Source: a virus. Taken from it: DNA of 28,644 bases. The DNA is taken from positions 1-28,644 of the IMG/VR virus record IMGVR_UViG_3300021085_000154; one strand, 5' to 3'. The notes below the pieces were generated by a model. It was not told the origin of the DNA. It worked only from the letters and a program-made list of their open reading frames with translations, and did no database searches. Within the stretch, counting starts at the first letter, position 1. Every line of letters starts with the position of its first letter. The translations under genes and the position numbers were made by a program. Shown here piece by piece: positions 1-7,133 of the stretch.

Positions 1-1088
1 TCGTCTTTAATGTCCTGTGCAAAATTATCTCCAGCAGTAAATTTAGTTATGGCATCTGCGGCTCCTGAACCTGCTTTACCTAGGGCGAATGCAACAAGAC
101 CAGCTCCTAATGCGGTCATTGTCCCTAAGAATCCTGCCTTTTCTGGGTCTGTTTTTGGTACTAAATTAATTGATAATAATGTTTCAACTTCCTTTTTAAT
201 ATCCTCTGCAAAGTTTTCACCTTGACTAAATTTGGCAATTGCGTCTCCTGCTCCACCTGCGGCCTTACCAACACCAAATGCAGCCAAACCAGCACCCATT
301 GCAGCAAGAGCAATACCAAGTTTTGAACTACCACCTAATAAACTTTGACCTTGTTCAATTACGGCAGTCTCAATTGATAATAAACTAAGAACATTATCCT
401 TAATTTTATCAGTCCAACCTTCATCAAGGAATTTATCAACTCCACCAGAAACACCTGCACCAATACCCAATGCTGCAAGACCTATACCAATACCTGTCAT
501 TGCTAATGCCAAAGAACCACCATCAACTAATAAATTACCACCTTGTTTTTCAACCTCTTGGTTAATACCAATTAAGTCCATGATATTTTTCTTAATTGCA
601 GGAACATCCATTGTTTCAAATGTTTTGATTAGTTTGGGAGCAGTTGCAAATACTGCGGCAATACCAATACCCATAGCACCGATACCTATACCACCAACAC
701 CAACCATTTTACTAATCTTGCCCATTAAGGCACCGCCACCATCCTTTTTACTAGCTGTTGCTGTGGCAGTTGCAGTACTCTTAGGTAGTTTTTGCAATTC
801 ATTACGAATCTCTTCAAAGATGGACATCCTTTCTCGGTTGTTCTCCATACCTTGAAGCTTTTGTGAATCAATTATATCTAGGAAGTTTTCAAAACCATAT
901 ACCGTACGCGCTTGAAAGTCATTCATGACCTTCTGCATGTTTTTCATTTCTAATAAATGTCGCCTTGTGTTACGACCATCAATTGCAATTCTGTCAGTCG
1001 ATTTATTGTTCGACTCCATTACCTCAATTAATTGGGCAAATTCTGATTTACCGGGTCCAGGCTTTTTTGGTTTTTCTTCTTCAGCCAT
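1..1088 (-). CDS. Gly/Ala-rich repeat structural protein, candidate tape measure (partial)
   Basis: The ATG lies at 1088-1086, preceded by AAGGA, and the frame stays open to base 1, so about 362 N-terminal residues are visible and the C-terminus is missing. Residues 1-100 are charged and helical. An Ala-Thr linker follows at about 104-112. Then come at least four copies of a 63-68 residue unit: a Gly-rich hydrophobic helix (GAGLAAFG type), a segment like GDAIAKFSQGENF, and an amphipathic helix ending LLSI. It follows the gp26 chaperone locus and a small membrane protein on the same strand. In lambda-like phages the tape measure gene follows the frameshifted tail chaperones, and T4 places gp29 in the 26-51-27-28-29 cluster. 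Tape measure is therefore an inference from position and composition. A virion membrane-active protein is the main alternative. Confidence 0.5.
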   Translation of the reverse strand, partial: MAEEEKPKKPGPGKSEFAQLIEVMESNNKSTDRIAIDGRNTRRHLLEMKNMQKVMNDFQARTVYGFENFLDIIDSQKLQGMENNRERMSIFEEIRNELQKLPKSTATATATASKKDGGGALMGKISKMVGVGGIGIGAMGIGIAAVFATAPKLIKTFETMDVPAIKKNIMDLIGINQEVEKQGGNLLVDGGSLALAMTGIGIGLAALGIGAGVSGGVDKFLDEGWTDKIKDNVLSLLSIETAVIEQGQSLLGGSSKLGIALAAMGAGLAAFGVGKAAGGAGDAIAKFSQGENFAEDIKKEVETLLSINLVPKTDPEKAGFLGTMTALGAGLVAFALGKAGSGAADAITKFTAGDNFAQDIKD

Positions 1089-1103
1089 TTTTATTCCTTA
1101 AAA

Positions 1104-1481
1104 TTATTTACCAAATGCTTTACCAGCTTCTGATATACCAAATGAACCTAATGTTACCACCACAAATGATGTGTAAATTGTTTCAGATACTTTTAAATCT
1201 AAATCCCACACTAATGCAGTAACTAAATCTGTTATACCAAAGCACATCATTAAAAAGAATGATATAAAACCAATGATTGCTTTTTCATTTAAGTCATTAT
1301 CATCTAAAAATAAATCCATAAATTTTCTTTTACGAGGTCCTAATTGCTCTGCAGCTCTTCTAGCTTCCTCTTGCATTTCTTTGATTTGGTCTTCCTGTTG
1401 GTCTAACTTTTCAATCATAGCCATATACTTATCTAAGTCTATTTCTACTTCATTTCTACTGTTATCTTGGTTGTCAGCCAT
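1104..1481 (-). CDS. Small two-helix membrane protein, unknown role
   Basis: This 125-residue protein has a charged, coiled-coil-like N-terminus (residues 10-50, rich in Glu, Gln, Lys and Arg). Two hydrophobic helices follow, at about residues 66-92 and 100-118. The start codon overlaps the stop of the gp26 -1 frame extension (TAATG), and an AGGAG sequence lies just upstream, so translation is probably coupled. I do not recognise the family with certainty. The two-helix C-terminus ending in a Gly-Ser-Phe-Gly stretch and a basic tail resembles some small phage holins. Its place between a tail chaperone and a putative tape measure could equally mean a tail-associated role. Both functions are inference; the membrane topology is what the sequence shows. 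Confidence 0.7.
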   Translation of the reverse strand: MADNQDNSRNEVEIDLDKYMAMIEKLDQQEDQIKEMQEEARRAAEQLGPRKRKFMDLFLDDNDLNEKAIIGFISFFLMMCFGITDLVTALVWDLDLKVSETIYTSFVVVTLGSFGISEAGKAFGK

Positions 1482-2382
1482 TATCGTCTCCTATTATTCA
1501 TTTTCTGAATTCTTTCGTTTTCTTCTTTAATATGTTCCTGTAGTAAGGATAAATATATCTCCCTCTCCCACGGCATCATACTTTCTATTTCTGTCAGACC
1601 GTATTTATGATGTTGCATTAATGCAAAATTTGTTTGGTAAAAATTTTCCAAACTCTCATGCGAGAGGCTTATGTAAAAAAACTATTCAGTCCTCTTAATT
1701 CAACCTCGTGTTTCTTATTACACTTATCACATTTATAATCGGTCTTATAATATACTGCCGGTACCTCTTGTAAGAAATTCTGAACCTTTTTAAATTGTTC
1801 ACTACTTAAACTTTCAACAAATTCCTGTAGTTCCTCTTTACTTTGTGCACTAGCTTCGTGTACATTCTCATCATCAAAAATGGAATCCACACAATCCACA
1901 ATTAAATCCATAACGCCTTCAATAGAGTTTAATTTTTCTATATCCAAAGAACTAATTATTTCAATGGAAGGATATTTCATCTCTAATCCAACACCAAGGT
2001 CTTTATCAAGTAATATTGTTCGCTCTTGATTTTTATTTATTATTTCAACATCGTCAACATTAATTGATAGGGGTGTAAGCCCATCACATTTTTCATCTTG
2101 ACATTTAATCTGTATGTTCATATTTTCACCTACAGATTTTGCTCTTAATTGTAAAAACAAATATTCAATGTCAAATACAGTCAATTTATCCATATCTGGT
2201 AAATCATAACATGATTTAATGATATTTCTAACTGCCTTACTGATTTGCTCCATATCATTCGATTCTAAAGCAATCATTAATACCTTTTCCTCTCTTACAA
2301 GGAAAGGCCTCATACTAATTTTTTCTCCAGTAGATGGTAATTCAACCGTATACTGAGGAACATTCAATTTTGGCAAAGCCAT
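1481..2382 (-). CDS. gp26 -1 frameshift product (gp26 plus 64-residue extension)
   Basis: If ribosomes slip back one base on the run of seven T at the gp26 end, residues 1-236 continue into a 64-codon frame that begins Tyr-Ile-Ser-Leu-Ser and stops at 1483-1481, giving about 300 residues. The extension looks like real protein: helical, with MMPWEREIYLSLLQEHIKEE followed by a basic tail. It has no start of its own with a ribosome site: the first in-frame ATG is 1618-1616, with only AT-rich sequence upstream, and using it would drop the first 19 residues. The stop overlaps the next gene's ATG. In lambda and many other tailed phages, the tail assembly chaperone is made in short and -1 frameshifted long forms (gpG/gpGT). 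By analogy the long form would bind the tape measure. Expression is inferred. Confidence 0.65.
1653..1666 (-). promoter_or_regulatory. Hairpin downstream of the gp26 slippery run
   Basis: On the minus strand CTCTC-GCAT-GAGAG forms a perfect 5-bp stem with a 4-base loop. It starts 8 bases after the last slippery T, within the spacing usual for stimulators of -1 frameshifting. The stem is short, so its effect may be modest. Confidence 0.5.
1669..2382 (-). CDS. gp26: gp26-like baseplate hub subunit / tail assembly chaperone
   Basis: This 237-residue protein matches the T4 gp26 family (Pfam T4_baseplate type). It opens with a Pro-rich strand and an STGEKISMRPFLVREEKVLM segment (residues 17-36), followed by a helical body. 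Two cysteine pairs, C94/C99 and C218/C221, could form a zinc site. T4 gp26 takes part in assembling the central baseplate hub and is regarded as a hub component or chaperone. The ATG is preceded by TAGGAGAATATT, a good ribosome site. It lies downstream of the tail-tube-fold gene and directly upstream of the membrane protein. The last codons are AAT AGT TTT TTT ACA TAA, which form the slippery run described separately. Family assignment is firm; the exact T4 role is less so. Confidence 0.85.
   Translation of the reverse strand: MALPKLNVPQYTVELPSTGEKISMRPFLVREEKVLMIALESNDMEQISKAVRNIIKSCYDLPDMDKLTVFDIEYLFLQLRAKSVGENMNIQIKCQDEKCDGLTPLSINVDDVEIINKNQERTILLDKDLGVGLEMKYPSIEIISSLDIEKLNSIEGVMDLIVDCVDSIFDDENVHEASAQSKEELQEFVESLSSEQFKKVQNFLQEVPAVYYKTDYKCDKCNKKHEVELRGLNSFFT
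1675..1681 (-). promoter_or_regulatory. Slippery heptamer T TTT TTT for -1 frameshifting in gp26
   Basis: On the minus strand seven T fill the wobble base of AGT and two TTT codons, so P-site and A-site tRNAs can both re-pair after a one-base backward slip. The gp26 stop codon follows after a single codon. The reading frame entered runs 64 codons to the next gene. Confidence 0.65.
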
Positions 2383-2402
2383 AATATTCTCCTATATTAA
2401 TA

Positions 2403-3038
2403 TTAGCCTAGTATATCCAGTGTCGCACTGATACCACTTAATCCGGTACTTAGTGCTCCTTCTGGGACTAGTCTATCGTAACTCAATGTTACATTTAATT
2501 CCATGGGCCCGCTTTCGGTAGCCTGGTCCAAGTCAATACCATTTACAGAAGTTGGAAACGCATTAATGAGTTTCACTCCATAAATTGGTTTGTTTTTCAT
2601 ACTTAATTGCTGTATCACAACATCGCATGTAAAATCTTTTTTATATCCTGCTTGATATTTTTCTAAATTTACTATAGATGATAACCAATCATCCATCATT
2701 CTTCTGATATACATATCCTCGGTTACCAAGAATTTTAATTGTACATCTTCTTGTATTATTGCATAAGGGATAGGTACAGTTTGTTTTTCTGCTATATAAT
2801 CAATTGTTGTAATTTGTTGTCCTGGTATTGACGCACCTTGACAAAGTAATGATATATCCCTTGGGTCACTTATTAAACTTTTCGCACTTGCTCCTCCAGC
2901 GAGAGCACCAATTATAGCTGATGGATTTAAATTTAAAAGTGATTGTGTTGGTGGTGTAAATATAACATTAAACTTATTTGCTTTTGCTATACCACCTCGT
3001 TTACTGATAGTTGATTTTAATGTATCTATTGTGCTCAT
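2403..3038 (-). CDS. Tail-tube-fold protein, probable gp54-like tube initiator
   Basis: This 211-residue protein opens with an ISKRGGIAKANKFNVIF segment. The middle has LLCQGASIPGQQI and a long hydrophilic strand region. The end has DWLSSI, an AFPTSVNGIDLD segment and LNVTLSYD. This order is that of the gp19 tail tube family of T4-like phages and its baseplate paralogues. Because it sits among hub genes rather than beside a sheath gene, and because gp48 is encoded just across the divergent gap, I infer that it is the second tube-initiation protein (T4 gp54). T4 gp54 is longer at about 320 residues. It could also be a tube paralogue or tail completion protein (gp3). Its ATG overlaps the gp2 stop (TAATG), so translation is coupled. 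Confidence 0.65.
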   Translation of the reverse strand: MSTIDTLKSTISKRGGIAKANKFNVIFTPPTQSLLNLNPSAIIGALAGGASAKSLISDPRDISLLCQGASIPGQQITTIDYIAEKQTVPIPYAIIQEDVQLKFLVTEDMYIRRMMDDWLSSIVNLEKYQAGYKKDFTCDVVIQQLSMKNKPIYGVKLINAFPTSVNGIDLDQATESGPMELNVTLSYDRLVPEGALSTGLSGISATLDILG

Positions 3039-3628
3039 TAATTTCTCGCTATTTTAATACTTTCTGACCATACAGCTGTTTTACTTTTTCTGACAAACTG
3101 TTCTGTTGGTAAGAATATTGCAATTTCCCAATCTGTCATCGGTACTCTAGAAAATTGTGATTTAACATGTTTTCCTAAATAGTGCTTAAAACATGGTTTA
3201 AATTCTTTATATTTTTTCACACCTTGCAACAAACCGTATTTCATTTTTCGTATTCTTGTTGTTTCCTTTACTTTATCTGGTGCTAATTTCATTAATTCAT
3301 CTAAAAATTCTGCTCTTATATCTGGTCTTAAATAGTGTAAATTTAATCCATAAAAGCCATCTTTTGCTGGTTCCACAAATATTGTAAGTGGAAACCTATC
3401 GTAATATGGTAATGTTTTCTTATGTTTTGGGTCATAAAAATACATATACATACTACCAGGTAGTGTTCGAGTTGTTTTGTCAAGTGCACTATCCTTTAAT
3501 ACCTTTGCTCTTGATACAGACGATAATTCACCGACCTTTTTTTCAAACCATTTCTTTGAGGTTTTGGTTCGTGCTGTTACCCCTGCTCTCATAGCTTGGG
3601 CTTGTAATGTATCAAATAAACTTGCCAT
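3038..3628 (-). CDS. gp2: gp2-like DNA end protector / head completion protein
   Basis: This 196-residue basic protein carries the segment PGSMYMYFYDPKHKKTLPYY at about residues 57-76. GFYGLNLHYLRPDIR follows at about 91-105, then a TTRIRKMKYG region and FKPCFKHYLGKHVKSQF. These match what I know of T4 gp2-type proteins in marine T4-like phages. T4 gp2 binds the ends of packaged DNA, protects them from host exonuclease and helps make heads competent for tail joining. In T4, genes 2 and 4 are also adjacent, which supports the call. T4 gp2 is longer, about 270 residues. The ATG lies only 6 bases downstream of a TATAAATA octamer and has no Shine-Dalgarno sequence, so a near-leaderless late transcript is possible. 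Confidence 0.7.
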   Translation of the reverse strand: MASLFDTLQAQAMRAGVTARTKTSKKWFEKKVGELSSVSRAKVLKDSALDKTTRTLPGSMYMYFYDPKHKKTLPYYDRFPLTIFVEPAKDGFYGLNLHYLRPDIRAEFLDELMKLAPDKVKETTRIRKMKYGLLQGVKKYKEFKPCFKHYLGKHVKSQFSRVPMTDWEIAIFLPTEQFVRKSKTAVWSESIKIARN

Positions 3629-3634
3629 ATAATC

Positions 3635-3642
3635 TATTTATA
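3635..3642 (-). promoter_or_regulatory. T4-type late promoter octamer TATAAATA before gp2
   Basis: A perfect TATAAATA on the minus strand, in the gap between gp4 and gp2, ends 6 bases before the gp2 ATG. T4 late transcription starts roughly 6 bases after this octamer, so the transcript would begin at or next to the start codon. Confidence 0.5.
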
Positions 3643-3648
3643 TGTTTT

Positions 3649-4089
3649 TTAGAGTACTTTGATGCCTAGATTTTTTAAAGTTTCTTCTGTCCATACCTGG
3701 AACTTCCAACCTTTATGTTTGGCATATTGGTCGGCCGCATACCATTTGTCTTGATTTTTAATATAATCTAATTGTTCACTGATATATCTTTTGGTTTTAC
3801 GTGACCTTTTCTTTGGTGGTTGTGTTTGAGATTTAGGTTTTATTTCAATTAAATATGTTTCCTTATTATCCATTTTTATTAATAAGTCGACATAATAACG
3901 ATGTATTTTCTTATCAACTTGATATCGGTATGGTACTACTATCTCCTCTGAATTCCAGAGTTTTACTTTTGGATTAGATTCGCACCAACGAAATGCATTC
4001 CTTTCCCATAGGGAACGAAACACTACTTTACTTGGATTTCCGATATACTTATCCGGATTTTTTATTTTGTATTTCCCTTTGTAAGCCAT
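3649..4089 (-). CDS. gp4: gp4-like head completion protein, nuclease fold
   Basis: This 146-residue protein matches T4 gp4 (also called gp50), a head completion protein needed before tails can join. The pattern is KNPDKYIGNP, then FRSLWERNAFRWCE at about residues 24-37, HRYYVDLL at 63-70, and YLIEIKPKSQTQPP at 79-92. Glu29, Asp68 and Glu82-x-Lys84 lie in the order expected for a PD-(D/E)xK type nuclease (TnsA/Vsr-like), as noted for this family. Whether cleavage is its virion role is not known to me. It is the first gene of the leftward operon, with a late promoter octamer at 4125-4118. The gene order gp4 then gp2 mirrors T4. Confidence 0.85.
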   Translation of the reverse strand: MAYKGKYKIKNPDKYIGNPSKVVFRSLWERNAFRWCESNPKVKLWNSEEIVVPYRYQVDKKIHRYYVDLLIKMDNKETYLIEIKPKSQTQPPKKRSRKTKRYISEQLDYIKNQDKWYAADQYAKHKGWKFQVWTEETLKNLGIKVL

Positions 4090-4097
4090 TATAAATA
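4090..4097 (+). promoter_or_regulatory. T4-type late promoter octamer, rightward
   Basis: TATAAATA begins one base after the gp4 start and points right. A start near 4103 would give a leader of about 30 bases with an AAAGG ribosome site before the gp48 ATG at 4135. Confidence 0.6.
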
Positions 4098-4117
4098 AAC
4101 CTATATATGTTTTATTT

Positions 4118-4125
4118 TATTTATA
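4118..4125 (-). promoter_or_regulatory. T4-type late promoter octamer, leftward
   Basis: TATAAATA on the minus strand lies 28 bases upstream of the gp4 ATG. A start near 4112 would give a leader of about 23 bases. It faces the rightward octamer at 4090-4097 in the same 45-bp gap. Confidence 0.6.
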
Positions 4126-4134
4126 AAGGTAAAA

Positions 4135-4998
4135 ATGGCAACAAGACACAAAACAGACGCAAACGCAACTACAATTAGTTTTCCATCTACGCTATCAGCA
4201 GATGCAGAAAAAGGCCTAAACCATGTTAGATTTGAAATACATGAATTACAAGATGGAAAAAGGATTAATCCTTATATAATTCATTTATTTCCACCAGTTG
4301 GTTTTTCAGCAACAGATGCTGGTAATTATGGTACTTTAGACAGAGGTGCAACTGGTGCTGGTATGAATGCTGTATTACAATCAATTGGTATCAAAAGTTC
4401 TGAAGAAACAGGTCTTACTGGTGCTGATATGAAAGCCTTATCGGCCGCCAATGTTGGATTATTATCAGGTATACCTGGTATCGATTCAATAGGTAGAGGA
4501 GCAAGAATTGCTGCAATGGAAAGAGGTATTGCACAAAACCCGCATACAGCTGTTACATATGAAGGACATCAGCTTCGTACATTCCAATTTGATTTTAAAA
4601 TGATATCTGAATCAAATGCAGAAGCAAATACAATTAAACAAATTGTTGATGTATTAAGAAATTATTCAATGCCTGAATCAACAGGGGCTTTATCTATTCA
4701 ATATCCAGCTCAATTTGAAATAGAATTTTATCAAGGCGAAGAAATTAATCCATTTATGCCAAAAATTACAACATGCCATTTATCAAGTATAGCAACAACA
4801 TATAACCAAACATCAAATATATTTCACCCAGACGGTGCTCCTGTTGAAACAGATATTCAATTATCATTCCAAGAAATCAAAACACTTGTACGACAAGATT
4901 TATATGGAGAAGAATATGCAGGAATTGATGATAAATTTACAATTGTTGAAGTCCCAACAGTAGACCCAAATGCTACAACAGAGACACCAGGAGGATAA
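4135..4998 (+). CDS. gp48: gp48-like baseplate tail tube cap
   Basis: This 287-residue protein has the segment VTYEGHQLRTFQFDFKMISE at about residues 140-159, then a run on IKQIVDVLRNYSMPE and YPAQFEIEFY. This is the tube-domain signature of gp48 proteins in T4-like phages. The N-terminal third has a Gly-rich stretch (residues 60-125) that is less conserved. In T4, gp48 sits on the central hub and, with gp54, starts tail tube polymerisation. It is the first gene of the rightward operon, behind a late promoter octamer and an AAAGG ribosome site. T4 gp48 is longer, about 364 residues. The gp54/gp48 distinction rests on similarity from memory and on the tube-fold protein encoded across the gap. 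Confidence 0.75.
   Translation: MATRHKTDANATTISFPSTLSADAEKGLNHVRFEIHELQDGKRINPYIIHLFPPVGFSATDAGNYGTLDRGATGAGMNAVLQSIGIKSSEETGLTGADMKALSAANVGLLSGIPGIDSIGRGARIAAMERGIAQNPHTAVTYEGHQLRTFQFDFKMISESNAEANTIKQIVDVLRNYSMPESTGALSIQYPAQFEIEFYQGEEINPFMPKITTCHLSSIATTYNQTSNIFHPDGAPVETDIQLSFQEIKTLVRQDLYGEEYAGIDDKFTIVEVPTVDPNATTETPGG
4989..4994 (+). promoter_or_regulatory. Strong ribosome binding site for gp53
   Basis: A full AGGAGG sits 4 bases before the gp53 ATG, inside the last codons of gp48. It fixes the gp53 start, which directly follows the gp48 TAA. Confidence 0.7.
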
Positions 4999-5793
4999 AT
5001 GAGTTTTTTTAAACAGTTTCCAAAAGTACAATATGATTTAAACCGAACTGGTGTAAAACAAAATATGGTTGATATTTTTAGAAGTGTAAGACCTTTACCT
5101 TCTTTTTTAGATAATACAACAGCATATAAATTTTATGAAATAATAAATGGAGAAAGACCTGACATTGTATCTCAAAGGTTATATGGTACACCAGATTTTT
5201 ATTGGACATTTTTTGTTGTGAATGATTTTTTACACGATGGTTATAGAGCATGGCCAATGAGTCAAGAGCAACTTTTTCAATATATGGAATCACAATACGA
5301 AGGATATGTAGTTGAAACACATGCAACTTCAAGCACTGCTTTAACAAATAGTTTAGCAGGTAGATTTACATTAGGAGAAACAATTACAGGAGCTACATCC
5401 AACGCAACGGGAACACTTACAAAGAAAAACATTGATATGAGTCAATTGGTAATTCAAAATGTTACAGGTGCATTTATAGGAAGCCTTGTAGGTATTACAA
5501 ATACAACAGAATTGGTAATTGGAGGAACATCAGGTGATTCAGTTTCAACACACAGAGTATTTAAATATGCAGACGCACCATATTATTATTATAGAGAAGA
5601 AGATACAAAAGAGAAAAAACCTGTATCAAATGCAAAACATGTTGTTGGTGGAATTGCTGATAGTGATTTGGCTTTTGTATCAAACAGAACACATGAATTT
5701 AATTTAAACGAAAAAAGGTCAAAAATAAGATATGTTGACCCTAACTATATTTCACAATTTGTAGACGCGTATAAAAAAGCAATTAATAAATAA
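4999..5793 (+). CDS. gp53: gp53-like baseplate wedge subunit with inserted domain
   Basis: The N-terminus has MVDIFRSVRPLPSFLDN and then NGERPDIVSQRLYGTPDFYW, followed by FVVNDFLHDGYRAWPMS (about residues 23-88). This is the hallmark of T4 gp53, whose fold is LysM-like and which clamps the inner wedge proteins gp6, gp7 and gp25. The usual YYYYRE and VDPNYI segments follow. T4 gp53 is about 196 residues and this one is 264. The difference is an insertion at about residues 108-186 with GRFTLGETITGATSNATGTL and a mirrored VIQNVTGAFIGSLVG half. It looks like a small beta module of the kind common in marine phage tail proteins. The stop overlaps the gp27 ATG (TAATG). Confidence 0.9.
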   Translation: MSFFKQFPKVQYDLNRTGVKQNMVDIFRSVRPLPSFLDNTTAYKFYEIINGERPDIVSQRLYGTPDFYWTFFVVNDFLHDGYRAWPMSQEQLFQYMESQYEGYVVETHATSSTALTNSLAGRFTLGETITGATSNATGTLTKKNIDMSQLVIQNVTGAFIGSLVGITNTTELVIGGTSGDSVSTHRVFKYADAPYYYYREEDTKEKKPVSNAKHVVGGIADSDLAFVSNRTHEFNLNEKRSKIRYVDPNYISQFVDAYKKAINK

Positions 5794-7133
5794 TGGCAAA
5801 TAAAAGTAATAGTGAGCAGACCAATGCAATTCGACCTACTTCTTATGTGGTCGAAAAGGTTCATTTATTCACAAATTTAAACTCAGAAGAACAATTTGTT
5901 GACCTAACATTTGTGTCACAGGATATTGTTATTACAGAAAGTATTTTTACAATGGGGATTTCATTAGATGTAACCATTGGAGATGCTACAGGACTCCTTG
6001 AAGGATATAAAATAATGGGAAATGAAAAGGTCCTGGTCCAAATTTCTCGTAGTGATATTGAATCTGGAGAGAAAAAAGAATATGAATTACATTTAAGGAT
6101 AGCAAATATTGGTCCGTATTCCAGAATGAAAGATTCATTACAGACATTTACTCTTACTTGTGTTTCTGATTATGTTTATCATAATAATCTTATGACCCTC
6201 ACAAATCCTTTTGAAGGTTCCATTGGTACTTCTATTGAAAATATATGTAAAACACAATTAAAAATAGATAAAGATGACCTTGAAATAAACAGTGAAACAG
6301 GATTGGCAAATGGAGTATATCCTAGATTAAAACCTCTTTCAGCAATTAAATGGTTATTATTAAATGCTACGGAAGGGAAAACACCCTTTTTCTTTTATCA
6401 AAGAGTTGCAGATAATAAAGTAGTATTGGAATCATATAAAAATATGGTCGATAAAGATTCATTTGAAACCTATGAATACGCTCCATACTTTCAATCAGAT
6501 ATAACAACAGGAAAGGATTTAAAGGAAGGTTATATTGAGGAACGAAAAAAGATTACAGCCTTATCATCTGATTTAGATATATCACAATTAAAATTAATTG
6601 CTGATGGTGCTTATGGTTCAACACTACATACATTAGATATCGCAAACAAAACATATAATACAGTTAAATACAATTATAATCGAACAGAAAAATTAAATGA
6701 TAATGATTCACTATCTGACAATATGAAATTATTGGATAAACCTATAAAGGAATTTACGGAAGGAAAAAATTTATTCATATCAAAAAATTCATTAGCATTT
6801 AATGACCAAAAAGGTTATAGTGATTTAATAGGACCTGGTTATTTAGATGCACAATCATACATTAAAAATTTAAATACACTTACATTGGATATTATGATTG
6901 CTGGTGATTTTAATTTAAAACTTGGAGACAAAATTACCACAAACATTAACAGGGCTGGGTCGGATTCAAACGAACCTGCATTTGACCAATATTTATCTGG
7001 TAATTATATAATAACAAAAATAATACACAAATTTAGTACTAAATACACAATGAAATTAACAATACAAAAAGATTCATTTTCAGAAAGTATTGATGATATT
7101 ATTCAGATACAAAATAGACCTGAGGTAGTATAA
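5793..7133 (+). CDS. gp27: gp27-like baseplate hub protein
   Basis: This 446-residue protein has N-terminal beta-strand repeats with two mirrored halves (LTFVSQDIVITESIF and then IANIGPYS...FTLTCVSDY). A helical and strand region follows with SIENICKTQLKI, LKPLSAIKWLLLNAT and FFFYQRV. These are hallmarks of T4 gp27 and the wider gpD-type hub family. T4 gp27 forms a trimeric torus that continues the tail tube and holds the gp5 spike. The direct overlap of its stop with the gp5 start (TAATG) agrees with the two proteins being made together as one hub complex. The protein is somewhat longer than T4 gp27, about 391 residues. Confidence 0.8.
   Translation: MANKSNSEQTNAIRPTSYVVEKVHLFTNLNSEEQFVDLTFVSQDIVITESIFTMGISLDVTIGDATGLLEGYKIMGNEKVLVQISRSDIESGEKKEYELHLRIANIGPYSRMKDSLQTFTLTCVSDYVYHNNLMTLTNPFEGSIGTSIENICKTQLKIDKDDLEINSETGLANGVYPRLKPLSAIKWLLLNATEGKTPFFFYQRVADNKVVLESYKNMVDKDSFETYEYAPYFQSDITTGKDLKEGYIEERKKITALSSDLDISQLKLIADGAYGSTLHTLDIANKTYNTVKYNYNRTEKLNDNDSLSDNMKLLDKPIKEFTEGKNLFISKNSLAFNDQKGYSDLIGPGYLDAQSYIKNLNTLTLDIMIAGDFNLKLGDKITTNINRAGSDSNEPAFDQYLSGNYIITKIIHKFSTKYTMKLTIQKDSFSESIDDIIQIQNRPEVV

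Noticed and set aside
580-855. Plus-strand open frame opposite the repeat protein
   Set aside because: Its hydrophobic Ile/Pro-rich sequence is the mirror of the Gly-rich minus-strand repeats; no ribosome site.
965-1530. Plus-strand open frames opposite the membrane protein
   Set aside because: They are shadows of the minus-strand genes, with unlikely composition and no ribosome site.
1481-1618. Independent 45-residue gene from the ATG at 1618
   Set aside because: No ribosome site precedes this ATG, and the same frame extends upstream exactly to the slippery run, so the frameshift reading is favoured.
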